A stretch of DNA of 64,000 bases from Sphingobium sp. AS12 (GTDB lineage Bacteria; Pseudomonadota; Alphaproteobacteria; Sphingomonadales; Sphingomonadaceae): contig NZ_JAHRGM010000056.1 in the NCBI RefSeq assembly GCF_019097845.1, forward strand, positions 248,001-312,000, given 5' to 3'. Position numbers and translations under genes: made by a program. A model generated the notes under the pieces. That model was given only the letters and a program-made list of their open reading frames with translations, ran no database searches and was not told where the DNA came from. How positions within the stretch are numbered: position 1 is the first letter of the stretch; the number at the start of each line of letters is the position of its first letter. Shown one piece after another: positions 44,573-52,457 of this stretch.

Positions 44573-46321
44573 TTATGCCGCAGACCAGGTCCTCACCCAC
44601 GCCTCGGTATCAAGAAGCGCCATGATCCGGGGACAATCGGAGGCGTCAACTTTTTGGCCGGGGCGTAAGGCCTGCTCAATTGTGTAGCGGTCAAGCAGGC
44701 CATGCTTCGAAAGCAGCCCATCAAGCAAGCGTTCCGCAATAGAAGATCGATGCATGTTTATGAATTGCGCAACGAAGCCGTCAGGCCCCCCCTTCCCCAA
44801 TCGACGGAGAACTGCCGGGGGTAACGCATTAGAAAATGCTTTCCTTGCAATTGCACGATCACGCCCCCCTTCAACCGCCCACCAACTCGGCACACTCAAG
44901 CAAAATTCCATCACAGGTTGAGACAGTAGTGGACTGATCATCGGAACCGAAAGATTCTTGTCTCGGTGCTCGATATGATGGAGCGCCCGTAATATCTGGG
45001 CAACGTGCCCCTTCTTGCCAACCGATGTAGACTCGGGTGGAGAAAACCAGGGATGTTCGATAGGCTGCCCACACTCGGAGTTCAGGAAGTCTCGATGCAA
45101 ATATTTTTCCGCCATTTGCCAAGGCAGGCCCGAGGCAAATTTCCGAGGAATACGCACGGCTTCTGCGATAACCTCCCAAATGCTTGCGCCAGTAATTTGA
45201 CAAATATCGCGGACAGTCGGAATCAACGCAATTGATAATCCTTGATCCCTATACCGATCAACAAGCGGTCGGGCAGAATGGGTTGAATAAAATACGTTGT
45301 CTCCGCCAGCTCCTACAAAAAAGCTATCCGCTCCGGCACTGGCAGCAGCCTCTCGTACTATCTTATTATATGCTTGCTCATGGGATTTCCCAGACGGAAT
45401 TGGAATAGCTACGGCAGTCGATTCGCTAATGTTGATGTCCGCGTCAAGATAGGACGATTCGATGAGCTTCGCGCCGATCGCGGTACAGACGTCCCTAGCG
45501 TAGAACCGTTCATCACCGGCCGGATCGTCGGTAACGGCAGTCATGCATGTGACTTCGATACCAGTGCGAGCCAAGCATTCCGCCACAATGGACGAATCTA
45601 GCCCGCCAGAGAGGCCTACCAAAGGGCGGGAATAGCAGGAAGTCCATGTTTTTATCGTCGAACTGACGAGTTGAAAAAGATCTGTTGCACATTGCTGGGA
45701 ATTTGCGTGACGGTCGGTCGCGACATAATCCCAAGGGCTCCAGAATAGGGATTGCGCGACCCCTCCCGCGCCGATCGTTAGCATGCATCCGCCCTGAAGT
45801 TGGCAAATGCCGGACAGCCCTGTCTCCGCTGTGGGAAGCTGAACATGGTACAAAGATTTTCCCACAAATCGCCAATTTACAGATGGGCGAACAAATCCTG
45901 CGCCGATCAGAGTCGACACATCAGATGCACAAGCAATCATTTTGCCGATCGCAGTGTAATAGCAAGGAATCGCGCCCGAAGGATCGCGCAGAATTTTCAC
46001 ATTGCTTGATCGATCTGCCAGTGCGACATATGCGCCCCAATAGTCATCGCGAAGCGATCTGATCGGATCTTCTAAAATATCGATAATCTGATTATCGTCA
46101 AACCGGGTAATCTTTTTCGAATTTTCGCGCCGAGAAAACAATGTCCCCACTATCGCACCACTTCCTGCCGGCAGTCGAAGAATAGTCTCCGGTTCATCGG
46201 AAAATAGGGTGATGTGATCACCGCGATAGACTTCTCGAAGCCCCGTGTCGGCAGCAATCTGCTTCAAAATTTGCTCACTTTCGCCGATTTGAGCAAAGGC
46301 GAGAATCAGGTACCGCGACAC
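44573..46321 (-). CDS. Lasso cyclase (asparagine synthetase-like, C protein)
   Basis: 582 aa, GTG start 2 bases after the B-protein stop. Residues about 1-200 are a class-II glutamine amidotransferase-like domain without the catalytic N-terminal Cys (starts MSRYLILAF), as usual in lasso cyclases. Residues about 225-560 are the AsnB synthetase domain with the ATP pyrophosphatase loop GLSGGLDSS at about 235 and the later GKGGPDGF. In lasso biosynthesis it adenylates the acceptor Asp/Glu side chain and joins it to the new N-terminal Gly. Visibly AT-richer than the neighbouring backbone genes. Confidence 0.9.
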   Translation of the reverse strand: MSRYLILAFAQIGESEQILKQIAADTGLREVYRGDHITLFSDEPETILRLPAGSGAIVGTLFSRRENSKKITRFDDNQIIDILEDPIRSLRDDYWGAYVALADRSSNVKILRDPSGAIPCYYTAIGKMIACASDVSTLIGAGFVRPSVNWRFVGKSLYHVQLPTAETGLSGICQLQGGCMLTIGAGGVAQSLFWSPWDYVATDRHANSQQCATDLFQLVSSTIKTWTSCYSRPLVGLSGGLDSSIVAECLARTGIEVTCMTAVTDDPAGDERFYARDVCTAIGAKLIESSYLDADINISESTAVAIPIPSGKSHEQAYNKIVREAAASAGADSFFVGAGGDNVFYSTHSARPLVDRYRDQGLSIALIPTVRDICQITGASIWEVIAEAVRIPRKFASGLPWQMAEKYLHRDFLNSECGQPIEHPWFSPPESTSVGKKGHVAQILRALHHIEHRDKNLSVPMISPLLSQPVMEFCLSVPSWWAVEGGRDRAIARKAFSNALPPAVLRRLGKGGPDGFVAQFINMHRSSIAERLLDGLLSKHGLLDRYTIEQALRPGQKVDASDCPRIMALLDTEAWVRTWSAA

Positions 46322-46323
46322 TG

Positions 46324-46998
46324 TCAGGCTACCAATATCGGCGTGAACATTTGAGCGCGATCTGGACTCTCATTGACAACCACGTTGCCGTCCTGAACCC
46401 AACAATGTGCCGCGAAGGGCGTGGCCTGGACGCCAATGACAAGCACCGGAGAAAGTCCGTATTTCCGACAGATGGTCACGAGAGCCAGAGATCGAGGCAG
46501 GCAACGATCGTGACTACCTAAAATCAGATCGGAAAATCGAAAAGCATGCACCAATCGAACAAGATCGCGCCGCGACGCCTTTTTCATCCCACAGGAAGAC
46601 GGACGCCGAATGCTTTTGATTCTATCTATCAGGCTTGAAAAAGGCTGATGACGCACACGCCATGTCCAAATCAAACGGCTTGCGATCGCACAGACAGCGA
46701 GTGGAATGGAAGGAAATCGGCCGTCAGGGTCAACCTCGACTTCCGGTGGTGGAAGGGATGCAAATTTGATGTTGAGCCTTTGCGGGAGATCCGCAGTTTC
46801 TACCAGGAACCCTTGTGCGACAAGGTGCTGCAGTATCGGCACATCGTCGAAAGATGGCGGACGGCCATCAAGCCAGCGCGAAAAGGGTTCCACGAACCGC
46901 TCTGGTAACGCAAAATAACGGCCAATGCGTGCATCTAGGAATATGATGGCGCCAGCACTTTTGCAAAAGCAAAGATCGTCACGGAGCATGAATGGCAT
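46324..46998 (-). CDS. Lasso leader peptidase, fused RRE and transglutaminase-like (B protein)
   Basis: 224 aa from ATG 46998, which has AGGAA 8 bases upstream; a GTG at 47022 would add 8 residues. Residues about 1-75 form the PqqD-like precursor-recognition element (LCFCKSAGAIIFLDARIGRY, FALP). Residues about 85-224 form the transglutaminase-like peptidase with Cys166 (HDRCLPRSLALV) and His198 (FAAHCWVQDG). This is the fused B1-B2 form typical of proteobacteria. It removes the leader from the precursor encoded 57 bases upstream. Confidence 0.9.
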   Translation of the reverse strand: MPFMLRDDLCFCKSAGAIIFLDARIGRYFALPERFVEPFSRWLDGRPPSFDDVPILQHLVAQGFLVETADLPQRLNIKFASLPPPEVEVDPDGRFPSIPLAVCAIASRLIWTWRVRHQPFSSLIDRIKSIRRPSSCGMKKASRRDLVRLVHAFRFSDLILGSHDRCLPRSLALVTICRKYGLSPVLVIGVQATPFAAHCWVQDGNVVVNESPDRAQMFTPILVA

Positions 46999-47055
46999 CT
47001 TTGTTTCCTGGATGAAGGGCACGCGCGCCGGAGTTGACCCACGTGCCCTCGCACA

Positions 47056-47190
47056 TCAGTCGTCCGTAAGACCGGGTTGATTTTGCAGACCGCCGATTCC
47101 GTCATTGTATCTGTTGCCAGATCCCTTGGTCTCCTCGACCACAAGGCCGAGGTCGATCAGGTCGGTGTCCGAATGGTTGTCGCGTTCCAT
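47056..47190 (-). CDS. Lasso peptide precursor (A peptide)
   Basis: 44 codons with a strong AGGAGGT ribosome site at 47195-47201. The 22-residue leader has an acidic start and ends in LVVEETK; Thr at the penultimate position is the near-universal lasso leader signal. The predicted core is 22 residues: ring GSGNRYND (Gly1 to Asp8, an 8-residue macrolactam) and tail GIGGLQNQPGLTDD. The tail has no aromatic plug; Ile10, Leu13, Gln14 or Gln16 would have to lock the thread. Calculated monoisotopic mass of the full lasso is about 2229.00 Da. The B and C genes follow directly on the same strand. I know no lasso peptide with this core, but no database was searched. Confidence 0.88.
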   Translation of the reverse strand: MERDNHSDTDLIDLGLVVEETKGSGNRYNDGIGGLQNQPGLTDD

Positions 47191-47365
47191 ACTTACCTCC
47201 TTCTTAGATATGCTGCGAAGTTGCAGCTCCAACAGAGTAAAGCAGGAAATGCATGATCAGCGATCTTATAAGGTCGCGCGCGCGCGACTAACTGGTACTA
47301 CTTCTCCAACAGACCCTTTTCTGCGACGATCGTACCGTGTAACCATTTGATTTTATTCGACGTGA
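47191..47365 (-). promoter_or_regulatory. Upstream region of the lasso precursor gene
   Basis: 175 bases between the GntR gene and the precursor, both on the minus strand. It holds the AGGAGGT ribosome site and, at 47273-47288, a perfect 16-bp palindrome GTCGCGCGCGCGCGAC followed on the minus strand by TTATAAG, which may be a -10-like element or half of an operator. No convincing -35 was found. A separate promoter here is inferred. Confidence 0.4.
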
Positions 47366-47980
47366 CTATGAAGAGATTGCTTCCCATATCCTGCTCACGC
47401 GGCGAATCCTTCGCCGGTGATAGGCCCAGAGAACCTCGAAACGGTCGGGACCTTGACCGGAAGCGGTCGCGATCCTGACCGCTTCGAGTTCTTCTGTCAG
47501 GTTGCCCAACACCCGAACTTCTCCGAGGCGGGCGATATGGAGTCGCTCCGTTGCCGATTTAAGCGCCCTTCTATGTTCATGATCACCGCAAGCCTGTGCG
47601 ATCGCCAGAAACAGGTTCGTCGCAGCCCTCGCGAGTACCTGTCCATCGACTTCCGTCCCGGCATAAGATTTTGCGTCGAAATCAATGGCCAGACGGTTTG
47701 CCTTGAGTATCAGGCGTACCAGGTGACCGTGCCAGCGGTAGAGATCGCATAAGGCATCGGTTGTGATCGCCGGCAAACGATAGCCACCGCCAAAAGCAAT
47801 CTCTAGCATATGCTCGCCGACCAGGCGCTGCGCCGCGTCCCTGAGTGGCGACACGGATACGCCATATTCGGCGGCCAGCGCTCTCTCGTTGATAATACTG
47901 CCGGACGCAAACCGTCCGGCCATGATATCGGCCTTGAGGAGCAGATATGCCCTTTCGGCCAGGACGGGCTCGGGAGACAT
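47366..47980 (-). CDS. GntR family transcriptional regulator
   Basis: 204 aa. The N-terminal winged helix (residues about 5-70) is clear: LLKADIMAGRFASGSIINER followed by LAAEYGVSVSPLRDAAQRL. The C-terminal 130 residues are helical and FadR/FCD-like in pattern (LYRWHGHLVRLILKANRLAI) but I do not see the full metal-binding His set. It is the first gene upstream of the lasso precursor on the same strand, 175 bases away, and is a candidate regulator of it. Confidence 0.85.
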   Translation of the reverse strand: MSPEPVLAERAYLLLKADIMAGRFASGSIINERALAAEYGVSVSPLRDAAQRLVGEHMLEIAFGGGYRLPAITTDALCDLYRWHGHLVRLILKANRLAIDFDAKSYAGTEVDGQVLARAATNLFLAIAQACGDHEHRRALKSATERLHIARLGEVRVLGNLTEELEAVRIATASGQGPDRFEVLWAYHRRRIRRVSRIWEAISS

Positions 47981-47998
47981 GCCGGAGTCCGACGTTCA

Positions 47999-48409
47999 TC
48001 AAGCTGGCCATATGGCGGCAGCGCCGCCCCTTGAAGCGAGCCGTGCGACAGCCGTTGCCTGATGACGGCTCACGACGTCAAGAATGTCGCGTTCCAGATC
48101 CCACAGGTCATCCTGGAGAAGAAGTTCGTTAGGTATTGGCATCTTGTGCTCCACTGCGAAGAGGAAAATAAACAGGTGAGACGCCGTCATCCGTAGCGCA
48201 TGCGCGCAGCGGATATGGTCTTCAAGCGAGGCCGTGCCGGCCCCGCCCTCGAGTTCGCGGATCCAGCGTTCGGTGCGGCCGACAGATTTTCCGAGGCTGC
48301 GCTGGGAAATTCGGTCTCTGCGCCGCCACCGTTCGACGAGCTTTCCAGAAAGCTCCTTGATCGATGAGAATATGTCACGATCGATCGCTTGGGGACTTTG
48401 AAGCGTCAT
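47999..48409 (-). CDS. XRE-like helix-turn-helix protein
   Basis: 136 aa. Residues about 15-80 match an XRE DNA-binding domain (RISQRSLGKSVGRTERWIRE, with SLEDHIRCAHAL helix 4-5). The C-terminal 55 residues are helical and unassigned. The stop lies 18 bases before the GntR start, so the two regulators are probably co-transcribed. Confidence 0.75.
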   Translation of the reverse strand: MTLQSPQAIDRDIFSSIKELSGKLVERWRRRDRISQRSLGKSVGRTERWIRELEGGAGTASLEDHIRCAHALRMTASHLFIFLFAVEHKMPIPNELLLQDDLWDLERDILDVVSRHQATAVARLASRGGAAAIWPA

Positions 48410-48560
48410 CTGCAGGTCTCCCTGTCAGCGGCTCAAAAGTCCAAGTCACATCGCCTATGCGTGGCAATTTGTTGTAAATAAAACCGATCGTCAAGACACA
48501 GATCATTGCGCATGCGAGACCAATTTCTGGCAGCCGCTCGAAATTATCCAGCGTACGCGA

Positions 48561-48998
48561 CTATCGGGGAGAACGACGGGCAGAACGCCCGGTCTTGAGG
48601 GGCATTTCGCGGAAAGATTGGATGACCTTGATGTCTTCGGCTTCCTGCATGTGGATCAGGGCCGACAGGTAGAGTCTCCAGACCTGTGGCAAAGGATGGA
48701 TGGCCTCCGACCTACCTGCGGCTTCGACAATCTCATCGACGAGGCGTGAGAGGGTGTTGGAGGTACCGACATGTCGAACTTTACGTCCGCCAAGACGGTC
48801 CAGCTTCGGGTCAACCAATTCCGCGATGAGATCGTCCGCCGCACATTGATGGAGAAGATCGACGGCAATGAACAATGTTGTTCCATAAGGCAGAAAATCT
48901 CCGGCGAGATGACATAGCCGGCAATGGCATTGCAGGAACAGATGGATGCCCTCGTCGGACAGTTGAAGCTTGTAGGCCCTGGACTGCTGACTCCCCAT
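48561..48998 (-). CDS. Hypothetical protein upstream of the transfer region
   Basis: 145 aa, starting MGSQQSRAYKLQLSDEGIHL. Contains CHCRLCH (three Cys and two His within seven residues), which could bind a metal, then a helical second half. No family recognised. It is divergent from the transfer operon, with the 21-bp repeat array between them, and could be a regulator of it. Confidence 0.5.
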   Translation of the reverse strand: MGSQQSRAYKLQLSDEGIHLFLQCHCRLCHLAGDFLPYGTTLFIAVDLLHQCAADDLIAELVDPKLDRLGGRKVRHVGTSNTLSRLVDEIVEAAGRSEAIHPLPQVWRLYLSALIHMQEAEDIKVIQSFREMPLKTGRSARRSPR

Positions 48999-49102
48999 AG
49001 TCGTTCTCCCGGCGCAGGCAGCGATTCTTTCGCGGTCGATATGCCTGCGAGGTTATCGACTCTGCGCGAAGTGAGCGATCCCGAGACAAGGAACAGAAGG
49101 TG

Positions 49103-49184
49103 AAACCGGAAATATACTTCCGGTTTGCGGAAGTGAATTTCCGATAACCGGAACTGAAGTGCCTTAAACCGGAAGTGAGATTCC
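49103..49184. repeat. Four-copy 21-bp-spaced operator-like array
   Basis: CCGGAA (once GCGGAA) recurs at 49106, 49127, 49148 and 49169, exactly 21 bases apart. Copy 1 is a near-perfect palindrome, AAACCGGAA-6-TTCCGGTTT (49103-49126). Copy 2 keeps CGGAA-6-TTCCG, copy 4 keeps CCGGAA-6-TTCC, copy 3 has lost its right arm. The 21-bp step is two helical turns, so bound proteins would line up on one face. Located in the 313-base gap between the divergent hypothetical gene (48998) and the first transfer gene (49312). Confidence 0.75.
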
Positions 49185-49311
49185 TCCTCCCTTGTGCGGG
49201 GAAGGGATTTTTCGCCACTCAAGACCGTGTCGAGACGGAAGCAAGGGCGAGAATTACCGAGTGATCGGCAGCCTGTGCCCGCCTCATCCCCACCCAGGGA
49301 GAATTGCGGTT

Positions 49312-50148
49312 ATGACCAGAAAGCATTCCAGTCGCACAGCGATGCTCGTCGCTCTCTTGACGGGTATTATGCCCCTCCATGGTGCGGCGGCGCAAGGCAT
49401 GTCGCCAGAAAGGCACGAACCTGCCCGAAGCACACAGGGCTCGGCCCCGCTGCACGAGGCTGCCGCCGAAGCCCAGGTGAAACTGCAGCAGACCTTCACG
49501 AACCTGCAGTTCGAGGATTTCGGTCCCGCTCCGGTCGAGGGACCGATCTATCAGGCTATAGCGGGCGGAAAGATCGTCTATTATGCGCCACGGAGCGAAC
49601 ATCTGCTGTTCGCGACGGTCTATGACCGCAACGGCGTCAATCTAACCGCGCTGGCGCAGGAACAGGGTGCAACGCGGCGGCTGAAGGCAATCGATCCTGG
49701 CAAAGCGCTGGCGATCGGCCCTGCAGATGCCCCCACCGTCATCGAATTCACCGATCCCGATTGCCCCTATTGCCAGGCGCTCGATCGTTTCTGGAGCGCC
49801 AAGGCGGCGGAGGGCAAGCCGGTGAGGCGGCTCATCTTCTTCGTCAGCGGCATTCACCCGACCGCCGCCGCCAAGGCGGAACATATTCTCTGCTCGCCCG
49901 ATCGCGAGGCGGCGTTCAAGGACGCCTATTCCGGTCAGGCTCCGCCGGTGCTGCGGCAATGCGCTGTCGGCCATGACAAAGTGGCTGAGGACGCCGAACT
50001 GGTCGCCAAGGTCGGCATCTCGGGGACACCGACGCTGATCGCCGACGGCAAGCTTATTTCAGGCTTCCAGCAGGCTGAACTCGAGGCGTTTCTCGACCGG
50101 CACGCGAAGTCGGCACCGGCAAAGGCTGTGTCCGATGTGCAGCGCTGA
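49312..50148 (+). CDS. DsbC/TrbB-like thioredoxin-fold protein of the transfer operon
   Basis: 278 aa from ATG 49312 (MTRKHSSRTAMLVALL, signal peptide ending near GAAAQG). The N-terminal part to about 120 resembles a DsbC dimerisation region. The thioredoxin domain has CPYC at about 150-153 (EFTDPDCPYCQALDRF) and the cis-Pro loop VGISGTPTLIADG. A periplasmic disulfide isomerase is common in F-type operons, whose TraU and TraN are Cys-rich. First gene of the operon, just downstream of the repeat array. Confidence 0.88.
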   Translation: MTRKHSSRTAMLVALLTGIMPLHGAAAQGMSPERHEPARSTQGSAPLHEAAAEAQVKLQQTFTNLQFEDFGPAPVEGPIYQAIAGGKIVYYAPRSEHLLFATVYDRNGVNLTALAQEQGATRRLKAIDPGKALAIGPADAPTVIEFTDPDCPYCQALDRFWSAKAAEGKPVRRLIFFVSGIHPTAAAKAEHILCSPDREAAFKDAYSGQAPPVLRQCAVGHDKVAEDAELVAKVGISGTPTLIADGKLISGFQQAELEAFLDRHAKSAPAKAVSDVQR

Positions 50149-50344
50149 TCTGAAGCGCGCCGTCGAGGCGACGCACATTTTCATTCCGGAGGGCATCCGG
50201 CCCGGCCTCAACGGTGCCGGCCGAATGAATCAGGATGCCGGCGGCGGCGGGCTCATGGAGCCGTCCACCGACGCCCCGGCCGACACCGATCCTCTTTCGA
50301 TGCCGGCAGGCTTTCGTTGGACGGCTCCTTTTTGGAGCAGTGAT

Positions 50345-50659
50345 ATGATGCGTACACTCGGCAACAAGGCCCTGGCGGTGGCCAATTTCGGCCTCCCTTT
50401 CGGGGCGATGGCCCTGATCGGTGGTCCGGTCCATGCCTTCTCGGCGCCGGCCCAGGGCGATCTCGGCTACGATATCTACGATATCGTCGTGAACCAGGGC
50501 GTGAAGGGTCCGATGGGATTTGTGGGCGGTGTCGCCGCCTTCCTGTTCGGCGTCTCGCGCCTCTTCTCGAACATCATGATCGGCATCCCGACCATCGTCG
50601 CGGCCGTCTGCCTCATCAAGGCGGACTCCATTCTCCAGACTTTCGGGATGGTCGTCTGA
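50345..50659 (+). CDS. traA: TraA-like conjugative pilin precursor
   Basis: 104 aa from ATG 50345, with GGAG 8 bases upstream; the frame is open 70 codons further upstream but that sequence is low-complexity. A long signal segment (ALAVANFGLPFGAMALIGG, then VHAFSAPA) precedes a mature part of about 70 residues with two hydrophobic helices (MGFVGGVAAFLFGVSRLF and IMIGIPTIVAAVCLIKA). Size, architecture and position right before traL fit the F pilin. Confidence 0.75.
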   Translation: MMRTLGNKALAVANFGLPFGAMALIGGPVHAFSAPAQGDLGYDIYDIVVNQGVKGPMGFVGGVAAFLFGVSRLFSNIMIGIPTIVAAVCLIKADSILQTFGMVV

Positions 50660-50789
50660 GACGCGCGGCAGGACTGCGCCCCGGCTGACCGGGGACATGC
50701 AGCCTATGCCGCCGCCAAGCTGGGGATCGATGGTCGGTCCCCGGAAACCGGCACCTTCACAGGTGTCATGAAGCAGGAGGAGAAGGGCA

Positions 50790-51056
50790 ATGGACGAACG
50801 CCTTCCGCAATATCTGCATCGGCCGGTCCAGATTCTTTGGTTCGGATCGGACGAGTTCCTGCTCGCGACCTCGAGCGTTTTCGTGGCCGCGATCGTAGGC
50901 GGACTTGTCGGCTGGGCGCTCATCGCCGCCCTTCTCCTTTTCATCCCGTGGAAGCGGACCAAGCCCAGGGGCTATTTGCCCCATCTCGCCTGGCGCTGGG
51001 GCCTTGTGTCCTTCCCCCACTATCCGGGTCCCACGCAGACCCGGTTCTTCGAGTAA
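50790..51056 (+). CDS. traL: Type IV secretion protein TraL
   Basis: 88 aa (F TraL is about 91), AGGAGG ribosome site. LPQYLHRPVQILWFGSDEFL starts the protein as in the family, followed by a hydrophobic pair (VFVAAIVGGLVGWALIAALL) and a short basic tail ending in FPHYPGPTQTRFFE-like residues. Inner-membrane VirB3 equivalent. Confidence 0.9.
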   Translation: MDERLPQYLHRPVQILWFGSDEFLLATSSVFVAAIVGGLVGWALIAALLLFIPWKRTKPRGYLPHLAWRWGLVSFPHYPGPTQTRFFE

Positions 51057-51061
51057 GCGCC

Positions 51062-51697
51062 ATGGGCATCTTCAAGCGCAAGGACCGGGGCGATGACCCC
51101 TTGCTGGGCAAGCCGGCAAGCTATGGCATCCATCGCTATCTGCAAGGCTCAGCGAACCTTTTCGAGGAGAACCGGCTGCTCAAGGTCGCGATCGCCGGCA
51201 TGTTCGGTGTTACCGCGGTCCTGGGCGTGGTGATCTACACGACGAACCAGAATACCCGCACCATCATCGTGCCGTTCGGCGCCACAGGCGATCTTCATGT
51301 CTCCGGGAACAAGCCGTCCGAGGCCTATATCGTCTCGATGACGCGCAACGTCGTCGCACTGTCGGGAACATGGTCGGCCTATTCGGCGGACCGGCAGTTC
51401 CAGGAGCTGCTCGGCCTCGTCCACCCGTCCGCTTACGGCGCAATGCGCGACAGCCTGAACGTCATACTCGACGAACTGGCGAACAATCCGACGCTGTCGA
51501 TCGCCACCTATATCCGGGGCGATCAGCCGGTCCGCTGGACCGCCCATGAGATCGTCGTGCCAATAGAGAAGGTGCGGGTCATCGGCGGCGTAATCCGCAA
51601 ATTCCGGGGCATTTTGCGCATCGGCTACGGCATCGAAAATGGCCGTTTCTGGCTGACGCGCCTTTCAGAGGAGCAGTTCGATGCCGAAACTCGCTGA
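51062..51697 (+). CDS. traE: Type IV secretion protein TraE
   Basis: 211 aa from ATG 51062, five bases after traL. One N-terminal membrane helix (IAGMFGVTAVLGVVIYTTNQ) precedes the VirB8-like periplasmic domain (TRTIIVPFGATGDLHVSGNK, YIVSMTRNVVALSGTWSAYS). Part of the inner-membrane core of the MPF-F machine. Its end overlaps traK by 17 bases. Confidence 0.9.
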   Translation: MGIFKRKDRGDDPLLGKPASYGIHRYLQGSANLFEENRLLKVAIAGMFGVTAVLGVVIYTTNQNTRTIIVPFGATGDLHVSGNKPSEAYIVSMTRNVVALSGTWSAYSADRQFQELLGLVHPSAYGAMRDSLNVILDELANNPTLSIATYIRGDQPVRWTAHEIVVPIEKVRVIGGVIRKFRGILRIGYGIENGRFWLTRLSEEQFDAETR

Positions 51698-52457
51698 CCG
51701 CGAGATGCCGATGCGCCGCGCCCTGACGCTTTCCCTGCTGCTTGCGGCGGTGCCCGCAACGGCGCAGACGATCCATGCGCTTCCTGATCAGACCAGCCAT
51801 ATTCGCCTGTCCAACCGCGACATCAATCATGTCGTGTGCGAGGGCGGCGAGATCGAGGACATCAAATTCTCCGCCGAGAAGGGCCTTGCCGTGGAAAAGG
51901 GCGGCCCTGACGCCTGGATCAAGTTCCTCGCCCGTGAGATCGACGATGCCGGTCAGGTGACGCGCACTTATGTGACGCAACCTTCAGAATTCTTCGTGCA
52001 TTGCAACGGCGCCACCTATCCGCTCTATGCCGAGCCAGCCGAGATCCCGGCCCAGACGGTAGTGCTTGTGCTCGGCGCCCGGCAACGCGCCCAGACCAAT
52101 AGCGCGTTGATGGCTGCGTTGGCCGATGAGGACCGCGCCGTTTCCATCACCATGGCGCTGCTGGACGATCGCATCCCCGCCTCGTTCAGCGAGGTCGCGC
52201 CATCGGCCGGCTCGCTCAGCATTGCGGCGGCCCCAGACCTGTCGATCATCGAACAACGCCGTATCGCCGTCGAGGGCGCCGGGCTTTCAGCTTCCCAATA
52301 TCATGTGCGATCCACCGCCGCGGTGACTCTGGACGAGCGCCAGCTCGTCGATCCTGCGCTTGGGGAGCGCATCTTCTCGGTCACCCTGGACCGGGTCCGC
52401 CTCGACGCAGGTGAAACGGCGCGTCTCGTCGTCGTGCGCCGGGGAGCCGGGCAATGA
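51681..52457 (+). CDS. traK: Type IV secretion protein TraK
   Basis: 258 aa with a signal peptide (RRALTLSLLLAAVPATAQT). The beginning of the mature part, LSNRDINHVVCEGGEIEDIK, is the TraK/VirB9-like signature. The C-terminal region (DERQLVDPALGERIFSVTLD) fits the outer-membrane core contact domain. Overlaps traB by 4 bases. Confidence 0.9.
   Translation: MPKLADREMPMRRALTLSLLLAAVPATAQTIHALPDQTSHIRLSNRDINHVVCEGGEIEDIKFSAEKGLAVEKGGPDAWIKFLAREIDDAGQVTRTYVTQPSEFFVHCNGATYPLYAEPAEIPAQTVVLVLGARQRAQTNSALMAALADEDRAVSITMALLDDRIPASFSEVAPSAGSLSIAAAPDLSIIEQRRIAVEGAGLSASQYHVRSTAAVTLDERQLVDPALGERIFSVTLDRVRLDAGETARLVVVRRGAGQ

Noticed and set aside
47097..47350. Plus-strand frame opposite the lasso precursor
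   Set aside because: Antisense of the precursor; lacks ribosome site and family resemblance, whereas the minus strand has all lasso hallmarks.
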